In this document: positions 1-10,072 of the stretch, in pieces
How positions within the stretch are numbered: position 1 is the stretch's first letter
Layout: each line of letters opens with the position of its first letter
From: Malus domestica
Taxonomy: Eukaryota > Streptophyta > Magnoliopsida > Rosales > Rosaceae
Reading direction: 5' to 3'
NCBI RefSeq assembly: GCF_042453785.1
Contig: NC_091671.1
Span: 11,602,001 to 11,666,000, forward strand
Length of the DNA stretch: 64,000 bases
Notes under the pieces: generated by a model
The model's input: only the letters and a program-made list of their open reading frames with translations
Told to the model about the DNA's origin: nothing
Databases searched by the model: none
Position numbers and translations under genes: made by a program

Positions 1-591
1 CAAATGATATGGTTGTCCACATCAAATGCCTTATAAGGTGGTATGAAAATATGGTACAAAAACATGGTATGAATAGCATTACTCATGGCGATATATCTAC
101 GTGTCAAAATATCACAATCATCTCCGAATTCTTATTTTTAATATATGCTTTTTTATACTATAGTTCAACTGGTTGTAATTATAATTTAGATTCCTACCGC
201 TTAAGGTTATGTAATATTCTATATATTGTAAGCATTATACACATAAACAATCAAAGAATAATATTTCTATATGATCTCGGCCTAACTAGGTCCTAGGGTT
301 TGTCCCAATCCTTTTCAGTGGTTTTTCTCTCTCCCTCTTTGTCTCCTCTTTCAGCACGTCTGCCTCTTCTTATACTTTTCTACTCGACCCCAACACCACC
401 CAATTTGTCAAACTTACCGAATCCAATTACCTTCACTTTTCGATTTGAATGAATTTATAAAGTAATGACCTTTCAGTAATGATCTAAAACATATATTCAT
501 TGAGATATATTGTGGAGCGGATCCAAATAAATGGTTACCGTCACAAACTGATTAGTGCTTGAGTGCGTAATAGTAGTAAAGACCAGCAAAA

Positions 592-597
592 GAAAAA

Positions 598-642
<45 letters not shown>
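592..642. repeat. Poly-A plus (TA)n microsatellite
   Basis: A run of about 14 A is followed by about 18 TA units. It lies 3' of the minus-strand F-box relic. The same tract is present in unit B (5549-5609) with a longer A-run, so its length has changed since the duplication. Confidence 0.9.
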
Positions 643-645
<3 letters not shown>

Positions 646-807
646 CTAAACTTGGCAATTAAGAGAGAAGTTTGACAAGAACAATAACAAGTATTAATCA
701 ACATTATAGATATTAGAACCCTTTGTTCAATGTTGACTATAGCATATTCAAAAGAAAGCCAAAACCATGAAAAGAAAAATGAAACAAAAGCAAAACGATT
801 GATCTGT

Positions 808-1912
808 CTTTACGCTTCAATCTTCAAATTACTTCTTTGACGCTGTTTAAGTGAAACAAGGCTCTCCAAGCACGTAAAAACACAACCAACTTTGCCGATT
901 CCACGAATGTTGATTTTCCAATGGCTTTCGTCATTAAAATTGTACATGATTAACTGTTCTCCGAACACCATCAAATCATGAGACTCTGTCCAGAAACCGG
1001 AATGTTTTAATGTCGAATACAGGATGGAAACCCTCGTTTTAGTCCAAGACTCCCTCACTCCATATTCCGTCATGACCCAAAACTCGTTATATGTTCCACC
1101 ACGAGGATAAGAATGATGCGTTATGCATAAACAGTGTCTGAAGACTCCCAATTTCATCTACCTCTTAATACTTTCAACAGAATCGCATTCAAGTGGGAGT
1201 GAAATTTCTCGAACCCTCTCCTTCCTCGTTAGAGCGAGGGAAACAATCGCTTGTGACTGATCTTCGAGTCTTTCCCCGAAACAATGGAGATCTCCATTCA
1301 ACAAAATCCCCTGTTGACTTGTAATGTAGGGAAACAATCTCTCAATCTTTCTCCAAGAATCGGTTTACAGCGTATAAACACTAAACACAACCCCTTCATT
1401 GAAATCATCGATGAAGGGGTTGGTTAAGCAATCGTGTTTATTGTAGATTCCCGTAACCACCTTGTGTTCATTAGTGGAACGATCAAATCCAACCCCGTAT
1501 ACCTTGACTGAATTCCGATAATTCTCTTCTCTTGGTATTTCGGCAGTTTCTTGGTTTCCTTGGTGGAGGGGTCAACCAAATATAAACTTGAGTCACACAA
1601 CATGCATAACAAGTCGTTGCAGGAACACAAGAAGGAAACGAAAAAACCCGACACTTCGCTACATACTCGTGCTCGATGGCTGATACCTGTGCCACATCAG
1701 TAACTATGACGCTTCGTCTTTGGCAGAGTGTCTTTGTCTTTGATTGCCTTGTTGAAGTGCATTGTGATGAATTTGGGGTTGGCGATTAGAGAACGCCATG
1801 GCTTTGAGACGCACTCAAAGCGGCGCAAGGACTTAACTGGCAACCATGAAAGAATCTCGTGTATGAGCTCGGACGGAAGGTGGCTAGGGCTTTCCCCCAG
1901 CTGGGGTTTCAT
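808..1912 (-). pseudogene. F-box / F-box-associated-domain gene relic, copy A
   Basis: The relic resembles the large plant family of SCF ubiquitin-ligase substrate receptors with an N-terminal F-box and C-terminal F-box-associated domain. The F-box reads from an ATG at 1912 and contains LPSELIHEILSWLPVKSLRR, but the frame ends after about 71 codons at 1697. The next piece (about 1483-1695, IEHEYV, then LVDPSTKETKKLP in another frame) is shifted and lacks about 15 codons that copy B keeps. The C-terminal piece at 810-1157 contains EFWVMTEYGVRESWTK, typical of this domain. There are at least three frame breaks, so no full-length protein can be made. The relic is not expected to encode a functional F-box protein, although transcription cannot be excluded. 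Confidence 0.88.
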
Positions 1913-2811
1913 TCTCCTGCAGAGAGAACTAAATTATTAGGGGTTACAATGCAAAAGATAATTAACTGACTTTTCCAGCAACTTATATATTAGGGGTAGT
2001 TTGCTTGTTATTCTAGTCCTAGCCGTGTTTTAGGACCTGCAATGTTGGCATTGAACAAGGAATCCAGCAGGGTTAAGGGCCCTATCCCTATCAAAGGTAA
2101 TTAAGGAGTCTGACTGAAGGATTCTAGAATTAATTTCCGAAATACAAAACAACAAAGCCTTATCCAACTAAGTGGGTCGACTGTAATTTCCGAAATACTA
2201 CAGATAAGTTTTCAATGAAATTAATCAAGGTCAAGAGATGAGAAAAGAAAAAATCATCAATTACATACCCAACTTCTGCCCCCTCCTCCCCTCAGAACAA
2301 AATTCTTTCCGCATGTGGGCTCTTCAAATCCTTTTCCTCAATTTTTGCTCAATTCGATTACATCTAGTTCAGAGTACAATTATTTGGGTATGCTAATCCA
2401 GTGACTTCATAATTATAAACAAGTAAAATCACGTGACAAAAGGTTCACATACGTGTATTTACCGGGCCTCTGATTAACAGCTAGGGGAATCACGAACATG
2501 TGAGATTCAACAAGACAGCCGACAAAATAATCAACCAGAACCCCAAGTGTTCATCCACAGTGTCTGTAAAGCAAATCTGGACAACCTGTGAACTGTGACC
2601 TGTGAGATCATGCTTGCTAATTATAGAAGGTTTGAAGTGTAAAATGAGAATATAGCCTTTTTTCAAAAGTCTCATTCTACACACCTCACAAGTATAATTT
2701 TTTTACTAATTATAGAAGGTTTGAAGTATAAAATGAGATTTTTGGAATACCAATAACAAGTTCCTTTAAATAAATAAAAATTTAGTTATAGAAATAAATA
2801 ACAAAAATAAT

Positions 2812-2882
2812 TTCCGCTGCCGGGATTCGAACCCGGTTGTTGTGAAACAATGCTCAAACCAATTTTTTGTGCTACAGCGGAA
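2812..2882 (-). pseudogene. tRNA-like sequence with degenerate anticodon arm
   Basis: On the minus strand a perfect 7-bp acceptor stem (TCCGCTG with CAGCGGA) encloses a canonical T arm, CCGGGTTCGAATCCCGG, with a perfect box B. The D arm is recognisable (GCAC...GAGC) with one mismatch and a long loop. Between the D and T arms there are only about 15 nt, where about 22 are expected. No 5-bp anticodon stem with a 7-nt loop can be drawn (TTGT-TTCACA-ACAA is the best). No anticodon can be assigned. It could be a tRNA pseudogene or the head of a tRNA-derived SINE. I see no poly-A tail, only AT-rich flank. Confidence 0.7.
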
Positions 2883-3155
2883 TTTTAGATGCTGGTAGAA
2901 GAATTTAAAAAGCATTTAAAAGTAAGAGACTCTTTGCAATTTGTGATAAATATGCCAAATTTGAATCCCCTCATCTTTATATATAAAGCCAAGGGCCCAA
3001 TGAATAATGTTTTTTGGTGTCACAAGCTTAACCAAACATAATTAGACAAAAATACCCCTCAAACAAAAAACTTCAAAAGCAACTCAAAATAATGCAACAA
3101 ATGTGGCAGGGGTATTTTTGACAAATTGACAGTGTTTTTTTAATAATTAATTTTT

Positions 3156-3797
3156 GAGAGGTGTTATTCCCACCCCGATGTCTTATCTTCCCACCCACCT
3201 TTTTATGAATTTTTTAATTACAAATTGTCCATTTGTAAAATGACTAATAAAAACCTTGGATACCCCCTTTTGCATTACTTTTTTTATATATATAAAATAA
3301 AAAAGAAAAGTTTGAGTGTGATAACTCTCACGCTATGTTTAGCAATTTTTTGCAAATGATCTTATAAGGATTGAATGCATTTACTTTAAGTTATAATTTT
3401 CTTGTAGTCTAGTTTAATTAAGTTGTACTTTTATGCAGGTGTTTTTGAAATCAGGTCATCCAATTCCTCCTATAGCGACAAATTGGGAAAGATATTGTGA
3501 ACCTCCGTACATTGATCGTATACAACAATTCAAACTTATTGTAGGGTCTACTGTTATAACTAGAGAGATTGTGGAGCTTGACGAAAATTGAAGAGAGTAA
3601 TATTATTTGTTTAGAAGAGAGTAAAATATTTGTTTATATTCTTTTTTTAAGAGAAATTTATCTCTAATTATATATAGGGTTATTTTAGGAATAATAGTGG
3701 GTGAGAAAATAACATTTTAATTTTTTAACTTTTTATAGTGGGTGTAAATATAACGTGGGTGGGAAAATAAGACAACGGGGTGAGTTTAGCAGCTCTC
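3156..3797. mobile_element. Non-autonomous TIR transposon with exact 8-bp TSD
   Basis: Imperfect terminal inverted repeats of about 50 bp begin GAGAG at the left and end CTCTC at the right. They share the blocks CACCCCGATGTCTTAT / ATAAGACAACGGGGTG and CCCACCCAC / GTGGGTGGG. The element is flanked by TAATTTTT at 3148-3155 and 3798-3805. An 8-bp duplication suggests hAT-type insertion; a MULE with 9 bp and one mismatch is an alternative. It carries the exon-like fragment at 3439-3591. Confidence 0.75.
3439..3591 (+). pseudogene. Exon-like 50-codon fragment inside a TIR element
   Basis: A good 3' splice site (TTTTATGCAG) is followed by an open frame of 50 codons ending in TGA. It includes the segments GHPIPPIATNWERYCEPPYI and IVGSTVITREIVELDEN. 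I do not recognise the family. It sits wholly between the inverted repeats of the 3156-3797 element, so it may be a captured last exon of a host gene or a remnant of the parent element's own gene. No upstream coding exon is evident. Confidence 0.4.
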
Positions 3798-3935
3798 TAA
3801 TTTTTTCTATACATTTTTATTTTTTTTAAATAATTAGTACCTCACAATAGGCTAGCAATAATGTAATTCAATCAGTTGTTCATTAAATATTATTTTCTCT
3901 ATTTTTAAACACGTTCAAAACATCTTAAGATGTGT

Positions 3936-4164
3936 TGACATACCCCGACCTGGAATGTCCGCTAGGACTCCGAATCGAGCTGTGCTGGCCGACACCTGGA
4001 AGGTGAGGAAACTATAAAGTGCAGTGATGTGGAAAATATGAATAAATTTAAACATAAAAATGCCTAAATATAAGAGTGTGCAACATAATTCACAAGTGTA
4101 ACAATGCAATATTTAAAATGTAACTTATTTACGACATGGCAAGCAAAACATAATTCCATATAAA

Positions 4165-4202
<38 letters not shown>

Positions 4203-4218
4203 GGGCCGGGATGTGACA
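3936..4218 (-). mobile_element. Short solo-LTR-like sequence
   Basis: The plus strand starts TGACATACCCCGACC and ends CCGGGATGTGACA. Read on the minus strand it has the TG...CA form of an LTR, starting TGTCACATCCCGG. The ends resemble those of the 2.3-kb solo LTR at 38615-40933, but the body is only about 280 bp and includes a (TA)n run at 4168-4199. No matching target-site duplication is seen, so it may be truncated or rearranged. Confidence 0.5.
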
Positions 4219-4293
4219 GGCATGGAATGCCGGTTATAAAAAAGGTCTTTTGCACGCGGATAATAATGTGATTAAATTAGTTGTCAAATGATT

Positions 4294-4405
4294 GTTTTTT
4301 TTTTTTTTTTTGAACAAAAGATATTATCTACACTAAGGGGGAGGGTGTGGGCTTAACCTCACAATGGGTTAGGAATAATGTGATTCAATAAGTTGTTTAT
4401 TAAAT
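4294..4405 (-). mobile_element. 5'-truncated tRNA-derived SINE (poly-A side at left)
   Basis: A poly-T run at 4296-4311 (the poly-A tail on the minus strand) is followed by the 3' part of the SINE family seen at 20726 and 21712, with the shared block TATCTACACTAAGGGGGAGG and a motif close to CTCACAATGGGTTAG. The tRNA-like head is missing. A related fragment without the tail lies at about 3838-3905. Confidence 0.65.
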
Positions 4406-4612
4406 TTTATTTTCTATATTCTTAATATAAATTCAATAGATACCGATTTTATTATGTGGATTCAGCTACTTTAATTGGTTTATGAAGAGTTTCTTTTAGC
4501 ATGATCTAAGATTATTCATTTACTTCAAATATTTGACTCTTTTTTTGTCAATTTACGCATATAAATACATTTAAAAGGTGTATGTCGCGTAGCACGCCGT
4601 GATTCAAAAAAT

Positions 4613-4665
4613 GCATTCTGCACATGCGTAAGCATGTGCATGAAGGTTACGCATGTGCAGAATGC
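4613..4665. repeat. Perfect 19-bp inverted repeat (hairpin)
   Basis: GCATTCTGCACATGCGTAA at 4613-4631 is followed by a 15-nt spacer and its exact reverse complement at 4647-4665. The spacer itself repeats GCATGTGCA. I see no poly-T and no conserved miRNA sequence in the arms. Confidence 0.8.
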
Positions 4666-4754
4666 TAGTAGCATATTAAATGAGTGGCCAACTAAGATTG
4701 ACCGATGGGTGGCCATAATTTTAATTATGGGGGTTTAGGAGAACATGGTCATAT

Positions 4755-5052
4755 GAGTAATGTTATTCATACTATGTTTTTGTACCACATTTTTATACCA
4801 CCTTAGGTGGCATTTGATATGGACAACCACATCATTTGAAAATTTTGCAAAACCCAAGGAAATGAAGGAGAAAAACTCCTCGTATACCACAATCATCATT
4901 TAATTAACTAGTTTTTCTTAACTATTAGTTTATTAAATAATGAACTAAATTTAAAAATCTGATTAATTCAAATGATATGGCTGTCCACATCAAATGCCAC
5001 CTAAGGTGGTTTGAAAATGTGGTACAAAAACATAGTATGAATATCATTACTC
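4755..5052. mobile_element. MITE with about 84-bp terminal inverted repeats
   Basis: The left arm starts GAGTAATGTTATTCATAC and the right arm ends with its near-complement, CATTACTC. About 84 bp of each arm pair with roughly eight mismatches around a centre of about 130 bp. The right arm is the left edge of duplication unit B, and the same arm occupies the first bases of the window in unit A. No clear target-site duplication was found. Confidence 0.7.
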
Positions 5053-5548
5053 ATGACGATATATCTACGTGTCAAAATATCACAATCATCTCCGAATTCT
5101 TATTTTTAATATATGCTTTTTTATACTATAGTTCAACTGGTTGTAATTATAATTTAGATTCCTACCGCTTAAGGTTATGTAATATTCCATATATTGTAAA
5201 CATTATATACATAAACAATCTAAGAATAATATTTCTATATGATATCGACCTAACTCGGTCCTAGGGTTTGTCCCAATCCTTTTCGGTGGTTTTTCTCTCT
5301 TCCTCTTTGTCTCCTCTTTCAGCACGTCTTCCTGTTCTTATACTTCTCTACTCGACCCCAACACCACCCAATTTGTCAAACTTACCGAATCCAATTACCT
5401 TCACTTTTCGATTGAAATGAATTTATAAAGTAATGACCCTTCAGTAATGAAATCATTGAGATATATTGTGGAGCAGATCCAAATAAATGGTTACTGTCAC
5501 AAACTGATTAGTGCTTGAGTGCGTAATAGTAGTAAAGACCAGCAAAAG

Positions 5549-5555
5549 AAAAAAA

Positions 5556-5609
<54 letters not shown>
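5549..5609. repeat. Poly-A plus (AT)n microsatellite
   Basis: About 25 A and about 18 AT units, in the position corresponding to 592-642 in unit A. Confidence 0.9.
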
Positions 5610-5612
<3 letters not shown>

Positions 5613-5767
5613 CTAAACTTGGCAATTAAGAGAGAAGTTTGACAAGAACAATAACAAGTATTAATCAACATTATAGATATTAGAACCCTTTGTTCAATGT
5701 TGACTAGCATATTCAAAAGAAAGCCAAAACCATGAAAAGAAAAATGAAACAAAAGCAAAACGATTGA

Positions 5768-6957
5768 TCTTTCTTTACGCTTCAATCTTCAAATTACTTC
5801 TTTGACGTTGTTTAAGTGAAACAAGGCTCTCCAAGCACGTAAAAACACGACCAACTTTGCCGATTCCACGAATATTGATTTTCCGATGGCTTTCGTCATT
5901 AAAATTGTACATGATTAACTGTTCTCCGAACACCATCAAATCATGAGACTCTGTCTAGAAACCGGAATGTTTTAACGTTGAATACGGGATGGAAACCCTC
6001 GTTTTAGTCCAAGACTCCCCACTCCATATTCCGTCATGACCCAAAACTCATTATATGTTCCACCACGAGGATAAGAATGATGCGTTATGCATAACTAGTG
6101 TCTGAAGACTCCCAATTTCATCTTCCTCTTAATACTTTCAACAGAATCGCATTCAAGTGGGAGTGGAATTTCTTGAACTCTCTCCTCCCCCCGTTAGAGT
6201 GAGGGAAACAATCACTTGTGACTGATCTTCGAGTCTTTCCCCAAATCAATGGAGATCTCCATTCAGCATAATTCCTTGTTGACTAGTAATGTAGGGAAAC
6301 AATCTCTCAATCTTTCTCCAAGAATCGGTTTCCAGCGTATAAACACTAAACACAACCCCTTCATCGAAATCATCGATGAAGGGGTTGGTTAAGCGATCGT
6401 GTTTATTGTAGATTCCCGTAACCACCTTGTGTTCATAAGCGGAACGATCAAATCCAACCCCATATACCTTGACTGAATTCCAATAATTCTCTTCTTTTGG
6501 TATTTCTGGCAGTTTCTTGGTTTCCTTGGTGGAGGGGTCAACCAAATATAACCTTGAGTCACACAACATGCATAACAAGTCGTTGCAGGAACACAAGGAA
6601 ACGAAAATACCTGACACTTCGCTACAAACATACTCATGCTCGATGGCTGATACTAAATTCTGTTCATCGGTATCATTATGATCGAGAAACTCGTCGAGGT
6701 GCATGGAGTAGAGTCCATTATGTGCCACATAAGTAACTATGAAGCTTCGTCTTTGGCAGAGTAAACGGTCTGTCTTTGATTGCCTTGTTGAAGTGCATTG
6801 TGCTGAATTTGGGGTCAGCGATCAGAGAACACCATGGCTTTGAGACGCACTCAAAGCGGCGTAAGGACTTAACTGGCAGCCATGAAAGAATCTCGTGTAC
6901 GATCTCGGATGGAAGATTGTTAGGGCTTTCCCTCAGCTGGTGTTTGATTCCCCTGTA
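5768..6957 (-). pseudogene. F-box / F-box-associated-domain gene relic, copy B
   Basis: This is the paralogue of copy A in the second duplication unit. The F-box reads LPSEIVHEILSWLPVKSLRR, but the start codon position is ATC (ATG in copy A). The frame shifts after HSYL, just before VAHNGLYSMHLDEF. The central segment (6246-6728) is open for about 160 codons and contains LVDPSTKETKKLPEIP and YTLETDSWRKIERL. It then ends at a TGA in place of the Cys codon of copy A (GDLH*FGERLED). The C-terminal part near 5770-6120 matches the FWVMTEYGVRESW region of copy A with further indels. It retains more of the middle of the gene than copy A. Confidence 0.88.
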
Positions 6958-7631
6958 GAGAGAGAACTAAATTATTAGGGTTTTCACTGCAAAAGATAAT
7001 TAAATGACTTTTCCAGCAACTTAAATATTAGGGGTAGTTTGCTATGTTGGTATTGAACAAGGAATCCAGCAGGCTTAAGGGTCCCTAATCCCTATCAAAG
7101 GAGTCTGTTTAAATAATTCACTAGAAGGATTCTAGAACTAATTTCCGAAAAACAAAACAACAACAACAAAGCCTTATCCACTCAGTGTGGTTGGCTGTAA
7201 TTTCAGGAATACTACAGATAAATTTTCAAAAAAATTAATCAAGGTCAAGAGAAATAATTAATGAAAAAGTCGGCAATTATTTACCCAACTTCTGCCCCCC
7301 TCCCCCCAAGAACAAAATTCTTTCCGCATGTGGGCTCTTCAAAACCCTTTTCCTCTAAATTTTCCCTCAATTCGAATGCATCTAGTTCGGATTACAATTT
7401 TTTCGGTATCCTAATCCAGTCAATTCATAATTATAAACAAGTAAAATCACATGACAAAAGGTTCACATACGTGTATTTACCGGGCCTCTGATTAACAGCT
7501 AGGGGAATCACGAACAAGTGAGATTCAAGAAGACGACAGCCGACAAAATAGTCAACTGGAACCGCAAGTGTTCATCCACAATGTCTGTAAAGCAAATCTG
7601 GACAACTTTCTGGGACCTGTGACCTGCGGGA

Positions 7632-8364
7632 TCAAACTTGGTGAATACTGTGGATGGCTGCATTGATGCTTTGTGAATCAAATTCCATGATCTTCATCCA
7701 GTTCTCAACGTCTCCGATTTCCTACGACACAAACCCACAAAAGAGTCGGAACTATTAGTACATTCCACTCTCAAGAACTTCAGAATTTTCGGCACACCTA
7801 TTGCCAAAAAGCGTGGCTTTGGTTACGAGTCTTGTGACTCTAGCTCACATTTCTCAAAAGCTAATTATTATTTTGTTCCTTAGAAATTAAATGAACCTTA
7901 ATGGCGGTGTTGATAGAGTGCATGACTGAGAGCCATTGATCAGTCCGTTTGACGAATTGGGAAATGGCGGCAGTCAATGCCTGAATTTCAAGATCGATTT
8001 GTTTCTCGTTTACAAACAATTCTTTCACCCCACAGTTCACTGCTTCCACCAGAAGCTATGCCACACTCACAGCCTTCTTAGTGGCATCATCACTCGCCTT
8101 CTCTGCCGCAATCAATCGCATTATTCTTAATTATTTATCTATTAACTAATTCATTCAAACAGTTGAGAATTCTGGCAACATAAAGAAACAAACCACAGAT
8201 CAAATGTCGGGGGTACTGACCAGTGAGTTTGTGGATTCTGAGGGAGGGATGGTGGTGCTCTTGTACCAATTGAGCAAAGAATCTTCTAGTTCTCCGGGCT
8301 TTGTCTTGGACAAGCACGATGCCACAGGAGCATGTTCTAAGGGAAGAGATGCTGGTGAATACAT
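7632..8364 (-). pseudogene. BLOS1: Intron-containing pseudogene of BLOS1 (BLOC-1 subunit 1)
   Basis: Plant BLOS1 is a small coiled-coil subunit of the BLOC-1 endosomal sorting complex (GCN5L1 family). Three exons with normal splice sites are visible: 8221-8364 (start ATG giving MYSPASLPLEH), 7897-8102, and 7632-7721 (ending IHSIHQV then TGA). Conserved signatures include LVQEHHHPSL, LLVEAVNCGVKELFVNEK, FVKRTDQWLSVMHSINTAIK and EIGDVENWMK. Two lesions disable it: a one-base frameshift between LEDSLL and QLVQEHHH in exon 1, and an in-frame TAG just before LLVEAV in exon 2. Because it keeps its introns it arose by DNA duplication, not retroposition. A functional copy is expected elsewhere in the genome. 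Confidence 0.85.
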
Positions 8365-8727
8365 GCTTGACAGAAAGTTCTCGGAGAGTGAGCTGTGCTG
8401 ATTTCTTAACATCACTGTTTGAGGTGGGTTAATATATTATTGTTTCCTGAAACGATTTTCGACCAAATGGCAACATTTTTTGTAATCATCGAACACAACG
8501 TAATGATGCACTGTTTTAACTTCAACAATAAGAGGGGTAACTTGTAAAACGTGTTTATCTGCCACAACAAAAAGGAAACACTGGATCAGATTCTATTCAC
8601 ATCAAAAGATGCTAACTAATAGCTTTCCTCCAAGATAAGAATACTTCTCAGTCACTTGAAGTCCGGTAAATTTGTGCTAGATGAAATCAAAGTAAACGGG
8701 AGATGTGCTTGCAGGTGATCAATGACA
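8365..8727. other. Spacer between BLOS1 relic and PPR gene
   Basis: About 360 bp with no coding signal. It would hold the 3' UTR of the minus-strand PPR gene and the upstream region of the BLOS1 relic. Nothing else was recognised. Confidence 0.5.
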
Positions 8728-9975
8728 CTACCTGAATTGAGCATGGGCATTTGGATCTCCATAGTCGTCTTCAAGCACATATAGAAGCTTCCTGTAAACA
8801 TGCCCACTCAGAAGGTCTTTCTCTTCGAAGTCCTTCAACAATTTCATTGCTTCGCCAACCCTTCCTTGTCTGCAGATTTCATCAAGTATTGTCTTATAAG
8901 TAATGAATTCAGCTGATCTTCGATTCTCAATCATCTCCCACAGATACTTCAGTGCTTCCTCAACCTCTCCATGAAGAGCCAAAGCATTCACAAGTGAGTT
9001 GTATGATTTACTACTCAGCATAAACCCTTTGCTCTTCATTTCATTGCACAGCTGCTTAGCATTATTTGTTCGGCCTTGGCAACATAACCCATGAATGAGA
9101 TAATCGTAGGAAAATGAATTTGGTGTGCATTTATAGACCACGCCCATCTGATGGAATATTCTAAGTGCATCATTGAGATGAAGGGAAAGTACGTACCCCT
9201 TAATCATAGAATTCAAAGAGTAAATATCAGGCTCAATCCCATCATCCACCATTTGCCGAAACAGACACCTGCTTGTCTCCATATACATGTGATTTATGTA
9301 AGAATTAGATCCTCTACTCAAAAAGGCCGTAAAAAGAATATTGTACGTCCTGATTGAAGGCCTACACTCCATGTTTCTGCTATTCCTCATGTGTTTAAAT
9401 ATATTGACAGCTCTAGTCAACTTCCGAGCTTCCGTGAAAAAATAGATAATGGAATTGTAAAGCGCCTCAGAACCAATGTAAGAAATAGCAAGCACTTGGT
9501 TGACAACATCATCCATTTCTTGATACATTTTAGCTATGCCAAGTTTCTTTATCGTAATGTGATAAGTAGAAACATCATGTCTGAACCGCGGCTGTTGTGA
9601 TGCCCAATTGAACAACTCTAAACACACAAAAGGATTGTCTTGCTGAGTTATAACATTGCAAAGCTCTTCAGGTGTAAATCTAGGCAACAACTGGGATAAG
9701 GCCCTTTGAAACTGGACTTCATCAAGAGTTGATCTATTGGATTCCGATCTTTTACGTTCTCTCCTTCTAAACGATCGTGATGGGGGCTTGGTCGAGTAAA
9801 AATTATGCAGCAAAAACCGCTCATATATACCAAAATATCCATTTGAAGCGATTTTGGGAACTGGGTCAATTTGGGTTTGAATCAAATAGTGTATAGGCCG
9901 CAATGTGCTAGTGATGGAATTCAAACTATATGAAAGAACATCCTTTCTAAAGCAATATCTACGAACGGAAAGCAT
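8728..9975 (-). CDS. P-class pentatricopeptide repeat protein, probably mitochondrial
   Basis: PPR proteins bind organellar RNA and act in its splicing, processing, stability or translation. I place the start at the ATG at 9975 (MLSVRRYCFRK). The open frame extends 12 codons further upstream but contains no earlier ATG before a stop. This gives 415 aa. The Arg/Ser-rich, acid-poor N-terminus (about 75 residues, then an RRRERKR cluster) fits a mitochondrial presequence. Four to five tandem 35-residue motifs occupy about residues 205-395, for example PDIYSLNSMIKGYVLSLHLN and SFSYDYLIHGLCCQGRTNNA; the next two are SYNSLVNALALHGEVEEALK and ITYKTILDEICRQGRVGEAM. There is no C-terminal E, E+ or DYW domain, so RNA editing activity is not suggested. 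The stop TAG follows AHAQFR. The coding region is a single exon, with a 5'-UTR intron upstream. I cannot name the orthologue. Confidence 0.9.
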   Translation of the reverse strand: MLSVRRYCFRKDVLSYSLNSITSTLRPIHYLIQTQIDPVPKIASNGYFGIYERFLLHNFYSTKPPSRSFRRRERKRSESNRSTLDEVQFQRALSQLLPRFTPEELCNVITQQDNPFVCLELFNWASQQPRFRHDVSTYHITIKKLGIAKMYQEMDDVVNQVLAISYIGSEALYNSIIYFFTEARKLTRAVNIFKHMRNSRNMECRPSIRTYNILFTAFLSRGSNSYINHMYMETSRCLFRQMVDDGIEPDIYSLNSMIKGYVLSLHLNDALRIFHQMGVVYKCTPNSFSYDYLIHGLCCQGRTNNAKQLCNEMKSKGFMLSSKSYNSLVNALALHGEVEEALKYLWEMIENRRSAEFITYKTILDEICRQGRVGEAMKLLKDFEEKDLLSGHVYRKLLYVLEDDYGDPNAHAQFR

Positions 9976-10072
9976 ATTACTGAATGATTTACCGCAAGAT
10001 CGAAGCACCAAGCTTCGTAATACTGCACTTCTTAATTTGGTTGTGCCTCCTTACAAATTATGAACTTGTAGC

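Larger units (their letters stand above)
1..2616. repeat. Tandem duplication unit A (left-truncated by window edge)
   Basis: This stretch is nearly identical to 4969-7640. The match includes the 5' flank, an A/(TA)n microsatellite, the F-box pseudogene and about 650 bp upstream of it. Homology stops near 2616, where unit B runs on into the last codons of the BLOS1 pseudogene. The first bases of the window already lie inside the right arm of the MITE seen complete at 4755-5052, so the unit starts left of the window. Confidence 0.9.
4969..7640. repeat. Tandem duplication unit B
   Basis: This is the second copy of the 1-2616 unit, in the same orientation. It continues without a break into the 3' coding end of the BLOS1 pseudogene (stop at 7632-7634). 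Unit A ends in unrelated sequence at the equivalent point, which suggests that unit B is the parental position and A the copied one. Confidence 0.88.

Noticed and set aside
1728..1940. Plus-strand open frame opposite the F-box
   Set aside because: Antisense shadow of the F-box sequence; repeated at 6776-6958 for the same reason.
2812..2882. Functional tRNA gene
   Set aside because: Too short between the D and T arms and no valid anticodon stem-loop.
9976..10011. Upstream extension of the PPR protein by 12 residues
   Set aside because: The extended frame contains no ATG before an in-frame stop; the first ATG is at 9975.
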